From a virus, in IMG/VR virus record IMGVR_UViG_3300025466_001309, positions 1 to 64,000 of that record: a DNA stretch of 64,000 nucleotides. One strand, written 5' to 3'. Position 1 is the first letter of the stretch, and each line of letters starts with the position of its first letter. Positions 39,937 through 47,767 of the stretch are shown piece by piece. The notes beneath the pieces were generated by a model. The model saw only the letters and a list, made by a program, of their open reading frames with translations. It ran no database searches and was not told the DNA's origin. The position numbers were made by a program, and so were the translations under genes.

Positions 39937-41113
39937 AGAAAGACTAGAGATTGATTTAGAAAAATATTATATTGCTACCTATGAAATGGCAAGTTCAACC
40001 TCATTAAAAGATGCGGCTTGGAATTTAGCTATTGGACAGAGTGTAGGTAATCCCAATGTGCGGAACGAATGGGAAACAGATGATCTGTTTGAAAATAACA
40101 GTTGCATCATTGTCGGCAATGAAAAGAAACTAGAAAAATCTACAGAAGGTATTGTAGAGATCGCTTTCCCTGTTATCAACACAGATTGGAAAACTGATGG
40201 TATTAGTCATATGCTTTGTCAATTAATGGGCGGACATGTTGATATTGATATTATTACAAAGTGCCGTTTAGTTAAATTAGAGTTACCAGAGACGGTAACA
40301 AAACATTTTAAAGGTCCAAAGTTTGGCATTACTGGTATTCGTAAGTTTACCAAACAATACGACAAGCCTATTTTTGGTAGCATCGTAAAACCTAAAATTG
40401 GTATTACTCCTAAAGTATTATTAGAAATGGTCAAGCAAATGGTTGACGGTGGAGTTGACTTCATCAAAGAAGATGAGATTATGAGTAATCCTGCTTTCTG
40501 CAAATTAGAAAAACGTGTTGATTTAATTGCCAACTATCTAGCCAAACAAAGTCGTAAAGTTATTTTCTGCCATACTATTAACTGTGATCCACACGTATTG
40601 GTTGACAGAGTTAATATGGTACACCAATTAGGCGGCAACGGTGTCCACATTAATGTGTTCAGCGGCTATGGTGCTTATAACAGTATCCGTAAACAAAATT
40701 TGCCATTGTTCCTGCACTATCAAAGTTCTGGTGCTAAAGTTACTACTGATGTAAATCACAGATTCAGTATCAGCTGGCCTGTTATGTGTCAGTTGGCTAC
40801 ATTGATGGGTGCTGATACAATCCAAACAGGTATGGTTGGAGGATACAGCAATGATGATCCAGAAGAGATTAAACAGTGTTTAGATATCCTACGTGCTGGT
40901 AATACACTACCAACACTGAGCTGTGGTTTCCATCCTGGACTGTTAAATAAAGTATCTAGTATTGCTGGTAATGATTATTTGGCAAATGTAGGTGGTGCTG
41001 TACATGGACATCCAGGCGGTACTCGTGCAGGTGCAACAGCTATGCGTCAAGCCATTGATAAAACCTATGGTCCCGAATATGATGAGGCTATTGCCAAGTG
41101 GGGTCTAGCATAA
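39923..41113 (+). CDS. RuBisCO-like protein (form IV type)
   Basis: 396 residues, the length of RuBisCO large-chain relatives. GSIVKPKIGIT keeps the lysines equivalent to K175 and K177 (K156, K158). GGVDFIKEDE keeps carbamylation-site K182 and metal ligands D184, E185. But substrate-site residues differ: LHYQSS puts Q267/S268 at H294/R295, TIQTG puts Q301 at H327, and the loop-6 lysine K334 is Y308. Thus it should be metal-dependent but not carboxylating, like enolase- or isomerase-type RuBisCO-like proteins. Substrate unknown; position implies a nucleotide-sugar precursor. Confidence 0.92.
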   Translation: MKFYRERLEIDLEKYYIATYEMASSTSLKDAAWNLAIGQSVGNPNVRNEWETDDLFENNSCIIVGNEKKLEKSTEGIVEIAFPVINTDWKTDGISHMLCQLMGGHVDIDIITKCRLVKLELPETVTKHFKGPKFGITGIRKFTKQYDKPIFGSIVKPKIGITPKVLLEMVKQMVDGGVDFIKEDEIMSNPAFCKLEKRVDLIANYLAKQSRKVIFCHTINCDPHVLVDRVNMVHQLGGNGVHINVFSGYGAYNSIRKQNLPLFLHYQSSGAKVTTDVNHRFSISWPVMCQLATLMGADTIQTGMVGGYSNDDPEEIKQCLDILRAGNTLPTLSCGFHPGLLNKVSSIAGNDYLANVGGAVHGHPGGTRAGATAMRQAIDKTYGPEYDEAIAKWGLA

Positions 41114-41140
41114 ACAATTTTTAATAAAGGAATTTAAATT

Positions 41141-41755
41141 ATGAAATGGCAACAAGATCTAATAAAAGATATAAGAACAAACAGCGGATATGATGATGCA
41201 GACGGAAATGCCGGTGGTCGTATCATTAGAGATATTAAGGGAGATTACACATGGAGAGAATTTTCAGAAGGTAACCGAGAAGCTCTAACTGAATATTTCC
41301 TTAAAACTAAAGATACATGTAGAGCTATCTTAGAAATAGGTGTAGCTAGAAATGCCAGCGAAAGCTCTTGCCATGTGTTTTTAGGTAACAAAAAAGATGA
41401 AACTATCTATGTAGGTATTGATATAGATGATAAAAGTTTTCTCAACGATGCCAATAAGAATATTTTTACTATTCAAAATACCAGCAGTGATGTTGAAAAC
41501 AATATAGAAAAAATTAAATCATTCGGAGTAACGGAATTAGATTTTATTTTCATCGATGGATGGCATAGTATCAATCAAGTCTTAACAGATTGGGAATACA
41601 CTCAGATATTGTCTTCTAACGGAATTGTAGCATTTCACGATATATCCGAGCATCCCGGTCCTTATCACTTTATAAGAAATCTAGATACAAATGTATGGAA
41701 TGTTGATCTACGATGCCTCAATGATTGGGGTATAGGATTTGCCTGGAAAAAATAA
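41141..41755 (+). CDS. class I methyltransferase-like protein (copy 1)
   Basis: 204 residues. KWQQDLIKDIRTN start, CRAILEIGVARNASESS (SAM loop), YVGIDIDDKSF, DFIFIDGWHS and WEYTQILSSNGIVAFHDI: the cephalosporin hydroxylase/rhamnosyl-methyltransferase-like pattern used for sugar methylation. Paralog of the gene at 43136-43762. Confidence 0.78.
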   Translation: MKWQQDLIKDIRTNSGYDDADGNAGGRIIRDIKGDYTWREFSEGNREALTEYFLKTKDTCRAILEIGVARNASESSCHVFLGNKKDETIYVGIDIDDKSFLNDANKNIFTIQNTSSDVENNIEKIKSFGVTELDFIFIDGWHSINQVLTDWEYTQILSSNGIVAFHDISEHPGPYHFIRNLDTNVWNVDLRCLNDWGIGFAWKK

Positions 41756-41757
41756 AC

Positions 41758-41802
41758 TATATAGCACACAAAGGACTCGCAGAAAGTCCTAACTCAGCAT
41801 AA
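41758..41802 (+). pseudogene. 14-codon remnant of the phosphodiesterase-like gene
   Basis: Bases 41761-41799 encode IAHKGLAESPNSA followed by TAA and match the start of the gene at 42661 (IAHRGLTEGPDSE) at most positions: both share AGGACT, CAGAA, GTCCT and ACTCAG. No start codon, no ribosome site and the rest of the gene is missing, so it is debris of a duplicated copy lying just after methyltransferase copy 1. Confidence 0.75.
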
Positions 41803-42528
41803 TTAATTCCATTTCGAATCAAGAGGAAATTGTCGAATAGTTGATTCAAAGTTTCCTTTGATTGTTTTAATATTGTTGGCTAGTAGATGATGTCCTAATA
41901 GTGTTTCCGGATGGAAAGCAATACCCGAATCGTTATATTTTTTTATTGAATTCACAATATCACAGTAGGTAGTAACTGATTGATCTTTGCCAATGGCAAA
42001 TTGATCATTGGCCATTAATCCAGGAAATCCAAACCAGCCGTTGCTAGGCATATATATTTCATTGTCATTAATAGTTAGTTGAGACATGTCTATAGGACTG
42101 TTAAGGTTAGAGTCAGATCTTACACGAAGTATAAAATCATATTCAACATTTTGTTGTCTTTGAAAATCTATCCTCAGTTGATTTGATTTTAACAGATTAT
42201 AGTACATCATCCATACTCCCTCTACACTAAATGTACAGTGTACGTTGGATACTGGGGGCCATTGTTGGAGATGACTATCAGAGATTTTAAATCTCTGTAT
42301 AAAATTATTTCTTGGAAGATTTGATGAAATTTTATTTATTGCCCAATCAGCATCAAAATCTTTCCAAGATTGAGAAATCTCTACTCCATCTTTAGTACGA
42401 TGAGTATGAAATTTATTCGACAAATAAATGAACCAATCGGCTTGATCGTATCCTATTAAGTTTTCTAAAAGTAAATTGAAATCTTGAGTAAACCTTGGTT
42501 GTCCGGAAAGTTGTATAGCTATTTTCAT
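41803..42528 (-). CDS. SGQPRF-type transferase-like protein (family member 5)
   Basis: 241 residues, closest relative of member 3 (IAIQLSGQPRFTQDFNLLLENLIGYDQADWFIYLSN, FILRVRSDSNLNS, FHPETLLGHHLLANNIKTIKGNF). Reversed relative to the operon around it. The gene seems to have landed between the debris at 41758-41802 and the HAD-like fragment, splitting the duplicate. Confidence 0.7.
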   Translation of the reverse strand: MKIAIQLSGQPRFTQDFNLLLENLIGYDQADWFIYLSNKFHTHRTKDGVEISQSWKDFDADWAINKISSNLPRNNFIQRFKISDSHLQQWPPVSNVHCTFSVEGVWMMYYNLLKSNQLRIDFQRQQNVEYDFILRVRSDSNLNSPIDMSQLTINDNEIYMPSNGWFGFPGLMANDQFAIGKDQSVTTYCDIVNSIKKYNDSGIAFHPETLLGHHLLANNIKTIKGNFESTIRQFPLDSKWN

Positions 42529-42571
42529 ATCAATATTTATTGTTAGAGAATTGGTTAACTATAAATATTTT

Positions 42572-42664
42572 GTGAATAAACTTATTATATTTGACCTCAA
42601 CGGGGGTTCTTATAGAAAACAACCCGGACAATTTTTTAAAAAATTATATGAAAGAATAAGATGA
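42572..42664 (+). pseudogene. HAD-like N-terminal fragment, 30 codons
   Basis: GTG-started frame VNKLIIFDLNGGSYRKQPGQ ending in an ATGA overlap with the next gene. IIFDLNG matches the first motif (DxDG-type) of HAD phosphatases but with Asn at the second Asp and no further motif. It looks like the truncated start of a HAD phosphatase, often found beside nucleotidyltransferases in capsule loci. It may still be translated and couple translation of the downstream gene. Confidence 0.45.
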
Positions 42665-43131
42665 TTTTGATAGCACATAGAGGACTTACAGAAGGTCCTG
42701 ACTCAGAATTAGAAAATCGTCCAGACCAGATACTTAACAGCCTAGCCAAAGGATATCACTGTGAGATTGATGTTAGATTTATCAATAAAAAATGGATGCT
42801 AGGCCACGATAATCCAGACTACGAAGTTTCATTTGAATTTTTAGAACAACCAAATTTATGGATCCATGCTAAAAATCTAGATGCATTGTATATACTAGGT
42901 GCTAGTAGAAAATTAAACTTCTTCTGGCATCAAGAAGATGATTTTACTTTAACTAGTCAAGGATATATTTGGACATATCCGGGACATGAATTAACTGAAG
43001 ACAGCGTTATGGTCATGCCGGAGTATGTTGACTCAACATTAGAAAATGCTTATACAGCAGAATGCTATGCGATCTGTTCTGACTACATTACCAAAATTGA
43101 ATTAGAACGCAACAAATTAAACAAGGAATAA
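42661..43131 (+). CDS. glycerophosphodiester phosphodiesterase-like protein
   Basis: 156 residues starting MILIAHRGLTEGPDSELENRPDQILNSL, the HR-G-x10-EN motif of the PI-PLC/GDPD fold, then CEIDVRF and a later WMLGHDNPDYEV (catalytic His). About half the normal GDPD length; the single His-Arg start and missing C-terminal strands make it a minimal version of the type seen in capsule loci with nucleotidyltransferases. It may cleave a phosphodiester of a sugar or polyol. Confidence 0.72.
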   Translation: MILIAHRGLTEGPDSELENRPDQILNSLAKGYHCEIDVRFINKKWMLGHDNPDYEVSFEFLEQPNLWIHAKNLDALYILGASRKLNFFWHQEDDFTLTSQGYIWTYPGHELTEDSVMVMPEYVDSTLENAYTAECYAICSDYITKIELERNKLNKE

Positions 43132-43135
43132 AAAA

Positions 43136-43762
43136 ATGAAATGGCAACAAGACTTAAATTATGATATTAGATTTCATAATGAAAAAGATGATTATGATGG
43201 AGGAAGTTGGCAAGGATTCCCCCATCCCCAAGGATATGAGAGTGGCCATTCGGGTGAATTCACTGTAGAAAATAAAAAATACATTGAAAAGTATTTTGAC
43301 TATGTAAAAAGAAATTGTCGTGCTATTTTAGAAATAGGTGTTTGTCGTAACTCATCTTATAGTTCTACACATTCATTTTTAAAATATAAAAATCCAGAAA
43401 CAATTTATGTTGGTATTGATTTAGACGATAAAAGTTTTCTAAATGATCCTGCCAATAATGTTTATACAATTAAAAATACCAGCAGTAACATTAATCAGAA
43501 CATGGAAATGATGCAATCATTTGGTGTTACAAAGTTCGATTTTATCTTCATCGATGGATTACACAGTGTTAATCAGGTATTAATTGATTGGGAATATACA
43601 AAATGGTTAGGTCAAGGTGGTATGGTAGGATTTCATGATGTTACTTGTCACCCCGGACCTCAAAGATTTGTAGAAGCACTAAACACTGATAAATGGAATG
43701 TAGAGAAAAATCTATGCCCTGAAGATTGGGGTATTGGTTTTGCATGGCCCAGACATTATTAA
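43136..43762 (+). CDS. class I methyltransferase-like protein (copy 2)
   Basis: 208 residues, close paralog of the gene at 41141 (KWQQDLNYDIR, CRAILEIGVCRNSSYSS, YVGIDLDDKSFLND, DFIFIDGLHSVNQVLIDWEYTKWL, GFHDVTCHPGP). Starts four bases after the phosphodiesterase-like gene. Confidence 0.78.
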   Translation: MKWQQDLNYDIRFHNEKDDYDGGSWQGFPHPQGYESGHSGEFTVENKKYIEKYFDYVKRNCRAILEIGVCRNSSYSSTHSFLKYKNPETIYVGIDLDDKSFLNDPANNVYTIKNTSSNINQNMEMMQSFGVTKFDFIFIDGLHSVNQVLIDWEYTKWLGQGGMVGFHDVTCHPGPQRFVEALNTDKWNVEKNLCPEDWGIGFAWPRHY

Positions 43763-43823
43763 TTCATGTTAATCTTAGTGTAATCATTGAAATATTAAAT
43801 AGTATTATACCATAAGGTTTCCC

Positions 43824-44882
43824 ATGACTTCCCCTAATAAAGTTTTATTCATTCTCAAACGCAGAGAAGACTATAATGATATCTTGCATTCAAATGTTGG
43901 ACTGAGTACAGGCCTATATAACTCTGCTAATTTCATGAATGAAATGTTGATTGATCAAGGCATCGAATCTAAATTATTTGTAGCCATTGACAACAACTGT
44001 ATCGATCGTCAAATTAATCTATATAAACCCACACATGTCATCATAGAAGCATTGTGGGTTGTTCCTAGTAAGTTTGAAGTACTGTGTAAATTACATCCCA
44101 CTGTAACCTGGATCATACGATTGCACAGTGAGATGCCATTTATGGCTGGTGAAGGCATGGCCATGGACTGGGTAGGTGAGTATAGTAAATTTCCAAATAT
44201 TATCGTATCCTGTAATGCTCCTAGAATGTTAAATGAAATTAGAATGTATATTAAAACCATGCACGGCTTAACTGACAATCAGGTAGCGGAAAGAGTTATA
44301 TATTTGCCTAACTATTATCCACAGGATTATAAATCAAAGAAATTGAATAAGGATAAAGATACTATAGACATATGTTGCTTTGGTGCTATACGTCCGTTAA
44401 AGAATCATTTATTACAGGCTCATGCTGCCGTGGGATTTGCAGAAAAGATAGGTAAGAAGTTAAATTTTCATGTTAATGCAGGCCGTATTGAAATGAATGG
44501 TAGCCCTGTAATTAATAATCTAACTGGGCTTTTTGATCATTTGGCAGATAGTGGACATCAATTGATTAACCATCAATGGCGTCCAAGAACTGAATTTCTC
44601 GAACTATGTGCTATTATGGATATAGGATTACAGGTAAGTTTTTCAGAAACTTTTAATATTGTTGGTGCTGATTTAATTAGTCAAGGTGTTCCACTTGTGG
44701 GCAGTGTAGAAATTCCCTGGATAATGCCAAACTGTTCCGCAGATCCTACAGATACCAATGATATAATTAAAAAATTAACATCTGCATACAATTGGTCTAA
44801 AATGAATGTCTGGACCAATCAAAAGTGCCTGACAAAATATACCAATAATACAGTAAAAGTTTGGACGAAATACTTTAATTAA
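43824..44882 (+). CDS. GT-B glycosyltransferase-like protein, 352 aa
   Basis: FILKRREDYND start, WIIRLHSEMPFMAGEG, ICCFGAIRPLKNHLLQAHAAVGF (donor-domain start) and ILMDIGLQVSFSETFNIVGADLISQGVPLVGS, the Glu-containing donor region of GT4-like enzymes. Ends convergently with the 98-residue gene. Confidence 0.78.
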   Translation: MTSPNKVLFILKRREDYNDILHSNVGLSTGLYNSANFMNEMLIDQGIESKLFVAIDNNCIDRQINLYKPTHVIIEALWVVPSKFEVLCKLHPTVTWIIRLHSEMPFMAGEGMAMDWVGEYSKFPNIIVSCNAPRMLNEIRMYIKTMHGLTDNQVAERVIYLPNYYPQDYKSKKLNKDKDTIDICCFGAIRPLKNHLLQAHAAVGFAEKIGKKLNFHVNAGRIEMNGSPVINNLTGLFDHLADSGHQLINHQWRPRTEFLELCAIMDIGLQVSFSETFNIVGADLISQGVPLVGSVEIPWIMPNCSADPTDTNDIIKKLTSAYNWSKMNVWTNQKCLTKYTNNTVKVWTKYFN

Positions 44883-45175
44883 GACTTTGAGGCGATATCG
44901 TTAGCGATATCTGCTTTAATACTGGCTAGTGTATCTGGACCTATTACATCTTGAGTCCACCCAATAATAGTATCTTGTGATAAATCTGCAAAAGGTATAT
45001 AGGAATCTGATATTTCTGCTACATCAAATCTAGCCAATCCTTGCTTACTGCTAGAATTAACTCCGTCTGTTCCAGTCATTTGCCACATTACACCGCCGAG
45101 ATAATCATCACTAGGAAAACTGCCTGCAGGATATAGTAGGGTTTGGATTATCGATAATGTGTAAGAAATAGCCAT
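44879..45175 (-). CDS. DUF7936-like phage structural protein, 98 aa
   Basis: 98 residues with AISYTLSIIQTLLYP, VMWQMTGTDGVNSS and FADLSQDTIIGWTQDVIG. The WxxTGTDG and IGWxQxVIG motifs match a small family I recall as DUF7936, usually found with tail or neck genes in T4-like phages. The charged end carries a Lys tail. Monocistronic or end-of-operon. Confidence 0.65.
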   Translation of the reverse strand: MAISYTLSIIQTLLYPAGSFPSDDYLGGVMWQMTGTDGVNSSSKQGLARFDVAEISDSYIPFADLSQDTIIGWTQDVIGPDTLASIKADIANDIASKS

Positions 45176-45201
45176 TTGTTGTAAACTCCTAATATGTGCA
45201 T

Positions 45202-46197
45202 TTATTTAGTTGGAATTAAGTTATTTTTAAATATTTCCCATGCCCTATCCCATGCCCAACGTTGGCTAGAACGTTCTACATCTTCTTTTTTTAACTTTAA
45301 ACAAGCATCTATAGCATCTTTGAGATTAGTTCGCATACATCCTGTCATTCCTTCATCTATAACATCCTCCGGACCTTGACATGGATAAGCAGCCACCGGA
45401 GTTCCGCAGGCCATTGCTTCTATCATAACAATGCCAAATGTTTCCCAGCGACTAGGGAATACAAATACTTCTGCATTAGCGTAATATCTAGCTAATGGTA
45501 ATCCTGTTTTGAATCCTGTGAAATGTACATCTGGATATTTCTTTTTGTAAGTTTCTAGCATGGGTCCACCACCCACCATAATTTTTTGATATCCTGGATA
45601 GTCCAATTCAAAAAAATCTTCTAAATTCTTTTCTTTACTTACACGGCTAACACATAGTAGGTATTTTCCAGGAATATCTTGTCTTAATTTAGGAGTGAAT
45701 ATACTACGATCAACACCTCGAGTCCACGGAATAACCTCACCATCAAATCCGTGTGCCTGTAATTCTTGGACCATACTATCAGTTGTGGTCAGCACTCGAC
45801 CACTATGCTTGTGAAACCATTTAACAAAACGCCAAGTAAACTTTTCTGGAATACCAAATAGTTTCTTTAAGCCTTCAGGAAACTTAGTATGATAAGCGGT
45901 ATTGTACCTATAATTATGTAGTGAAAGATACTTTCTAGCCCGCAGACCAAGAGGACCTTCTGTCGAGATGTGGATATAATCCGGATTGATCTCCTCAATC
46001 TTCTTGCCCACCTTCCGGGGATAGGTAATCTTGACTTCGTTGTAGCCAGGGCAATCAATATAGCGGAACCACCCGGGATGAAGCACCACAACGTTATAAC
46101 CGTCCAAAATCGCAAGTTTCTCAATGTTTTTGTAAGTTGTGACAACGCCATTGATCTGATCCGGTAAGTTATCGGTTATTATCAGTATTGTTTTCAT
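45202..46197 (-). CDS. GT4 mannosyltransferase-like enzyme
   Basis: 331 residues: TILIITDNLPDQINGVVTTYKNIEK start, STEGPLGLRARKY, LLCVSRVSKEKNLEDFF and the donor-binding EVFVFPSRWETFGIVMIEAMACGTPVAAYP. The INGV start and the E-x7-E motif are typical of GDP-mannose-dependent alpha-mannosyltransferases. It forms a pair with the LpxH-like gene upstream, a two-gene arrangement I recall from alphaproteobacterial genomes. Confidence 0.86.
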   Translation of the reverse strand: MKTILIITDNLPDQINGVVTTYKNIEKLAILDGYNVVVLHPGWFRYIDCPGYNEVKITYPRKVGKKIEEINPDYIHISTEGPLGLRARKYLSLHNYRYNTAYHTKFPEGLKKLFGIPEKFTWRFVKWFHKHSGRVLTTTDSMVQELQAHGFDGEVIPWTRGVDRSIFTPKLRQDIPGKYLLCVSRVSKEKNLEDFFELDYPGYQKIMVGGGPMLETYKKKYPDVHFTGFKTGLPLARYYANAEVFVFPSRWETFGIVMIEAMACGTPVAAYPCQGPEDVIDEGMTGCMRTNLKDAIDACLKLKKEDVERSSQRWAWDRAWEIFKNNLIPTK

Positions 46198-46273
46198 AAT
46201 ATGTTTCTTTAATGGCTAGAATTAAAGTAAGACTTACCCAAAGGATATACATTGTGATTATAAAGTATTTCAT
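46169..46273 (-). CDS. possible membrane peptide, 34 aa
   Basis: MKYFIITMYILWVSLTLILAIKE is one hydrophobic helix with a short polar end. It lies in the 82-base gap between the LpxH-like and GT4 genes and overlaps the latter by 29 bases. No good ribosome site, so it is a weak candidate. Confidence 0.3.
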   Translation of the reverse strand: MKYFIITMYILWVSLTLILAIKETYYENNTDNNR

Positions 46274-46279
46274 TATATT

Positions 46280-47062
46280 TTAATTTGTTAAAGTATCAGA
46301 CTGGTCATTTTCTCGTATCCAGGTAATTATTTCCCACTTGCCATCATGATGTTCTACTAGTGCTGTACACGATTCAACCCAATCACCGGCGTTCATGTAA
46401 ATGATACCATTTATTTCTTTTATTTCGGCCGAGTGAATATGGCCGCAAATTACTCCATCAAACCCACGCTTTTTACAGTAGTTAGTAATAGTATACTCAA
46501 ACTTGAACATAAAGTCAACTGCCTTCTTGACCCTATGCTTAAGAAACTTGCTAAGGCTCCAGTAACCAAATCCTAAACGATGGCGTATCCAATTGAATCT
46601 ACTATTTACACCGAGAATAAAATCATAGGCCTTGTCTCCGAGAAAACTTATCCATGGTGCTAGTCTAGTGATGCCGTCAAATAAATCACCGTGTGTGACT
46701 AGATAGTGTTTACCATCAGCACCTATATGTTCTATTTGATTACAGATTTCAACTTGTCCAAAGCTAACACCATAGGGTATCATGGGCCGCAAAAATTCAT
46801 CGTGGTTCCCTGCAACATATACAACACGAGTCCCACGTTTAGCATGACCAAGCACACGGCGTACAACATTTGTGTGACTTTGTTTCCATCGTAATTTGTT
46901 TTGTTGGATTTTCCAAGCATCTATGATATCTCCTACTAGGTAAAGAGTCTCACAAGAGTTGTGTTTGAGAAAGTTGTTGAGAGCCTCGGCTTTACAATCT
47001 TTCGTCCCAAGATGCACATCACTCACAAAAATAGAGCGGTAAGTTTTGGCTTTCATAACCAT
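46280..47062 (-). CDS. LpxH-like metallophosphoesterase
   Basis: 260 residues with SDVHLG, YLVGDIIDAW, VAGNHDEFLRPM, THGDLFD, GFWSLSKFL-like and CGHIHSAEIKE (calcineurin-type metal ligands). The layout follows UDP-2,3-diacylglucosamine pyrophosphohydrolase-like enzymes (LpxH2 group). In bacteria such proteins act on lipid A precursors or nucleoside diphosphate lipids. Coupled with the GT4 gene, it suggests work on a lipid-linked or UDP-sugar intermediate. Confidence 0.85.
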   Translation of the reverse strand: MVMKAKTYRSIFVSDVHLGTKDCKAEALNNFLKHNSCETLYLVGDIIDAWKIQQNKLRWKQSHTNVVRRVLGHAKRGTRVVYVAGNHDEFLRPMIPYGVSFGQVEICNQIEHIGADGKHYLVTHGDLFDGITRLAPWISFLGDKAYDFILGVNSRFNWIRHRLGFGYWSLSKFLKHRVKKAVDFMFKFEYTITNYCKKRGFDGVICGHIHSAEIKEINGIIYMNAGDWVESCTALVEHHDGKWEIITWIRENDQSDTLTN

Positions 47063-47109
47063 ATTTACCGCTCTATCCCTAGTACTTATATTACAATTGT
47101 ATTACAGAA

Positions 47110-47205
47110 CTATTCTGCTTTATCTTTGCGATTTGTTATAATGTCTTCTAATAATAGAAATGCTATTATAGAGAGTAATCCTAATCCAATAATTGATCCA
47201 ATCAT
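47110..47205 (-). CDS. membrane peptide, 31 aa
   Basis: MIGSIIGLGLLSIIAFLLLEDIITNRKDKAE: one membrane helix plus a charged tail, with AAGGAAC before the start. It lies next to the 43-residue gene, forming a small pair. Confidence 0.6.
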   Translation of the reverse strand: MIGSIIGLGLLSIIAFLLLEDIITNRKDKAE

Positions 47206-47216
47206 ACTATGTTCCT

Positions 47217-47348
47217 TTATCTCACTGCCGCTGTGTGTTTATGTTTGATGCTTTTCTTAAGAATTTTAAACCAAAGTTCTTTGGCTTTTTTAAGATTATG
47301 TTCAAACTCAGCCTTATTGAGCTTCATGATTAATTTTTTAACTTTCAT
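47217..47348 (-). CDS. Lys-rich small protein, 43 aa
   Basis: MKVKKLIMKLNKAEFEHNLKKAKELWF..., strongly basic helix ending HKHTAAVR. A strong ribosome site (GGAGGGC) precedes it. Resembles a phage small basic protein pattern KAEFExNLKKAKxxWFKILKK. Function unknown. Confidence 0.65.
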   Translation of the reverse strand: MKVKKLIMKLNKAEFEHNLKKAKELWFKILKKSIKHKHTAAVR

Positions 47349-47372
47349 GTTATAGCCCTCCTTGATAGATAT

Positions 47373-47636
47373 TTATCGATTATTTTTTAATGAACTCATA
47401 GTTTCATCACAGGTACTGTCTAAACTCTTAACTGATATAGTTTTAAGATGACAACGATATTCACAGGTCCTATTGCCCTTGTCATCTACAAGTGTTGAAA
47501 TAATTTTACATGACTCAACTTCTGCCATCATGGCCACTGGTTCATTAATTGTTATATTCACCGTCTTAGGCACTATAGGAGCGGCTATGGCTATAGCTGT
47601 AGATACTCCTAATAATAGCTTGTGTGGTGTTTTCAT
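47373..47636 (-). CDS. secreted or membrane-anchored protein, 87 aa
   Basis: From the ATG at 47636 (MKTPHKLLLGVSTAIAIAAPIVPKT) a signal-like hydrophobic helix is followed by about 60 polar residues with three Cys. It could be periplasmic. No family recognised. Confidence 0.55.
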   Translation of the reverse strand: MKTPHKLLLGVSTAIAIAAPIVPKTVNITINEPVAMMAEVESCKIISTLVDDKGNRTCEYRCHLKTISVKSLDSTCDETMSSLKNNR

Positions 47637-47677
47637 ACAAGTATTTACATACCAGTATCGCAAATTTAAGTAGCCAT

Positions 47678-47701
47678 AAAAAAAGAGCCTTTCGGCCCTT
47701 T
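47678..47701 (-). terminator. hairpin terminator of the RimK-like gene
   Basis: Stem AAAGGGCC/GGCTCTTT (minus strand) with GAAA loop, followed by seven T. Ends the transcript of the ATP-grasp gene at 47768-48649. Confidence 0.85.
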
Positions 47702-47767
47702 AGTGTTGGTTACGAGTTCCAACATCCACTCTATCGTTGTGGCCGGTTTTATTAATTTTATTTATCA

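Noticed and set aside
40000-41113. Functional carboxylating RuBisCO
   Set aside because: Residues equivalent to H294, R295, H327 and K334 are changed, so carboxylation is improbable; called RuBisCO-like.
47060-47110. Insertion sequence or prophage attachment site near the GT4/LpxH-like pair
   Set aside because: No terminal inverted repeats, transposase or direct duplication visible; the pair is explained by gene transfer without a visible element.
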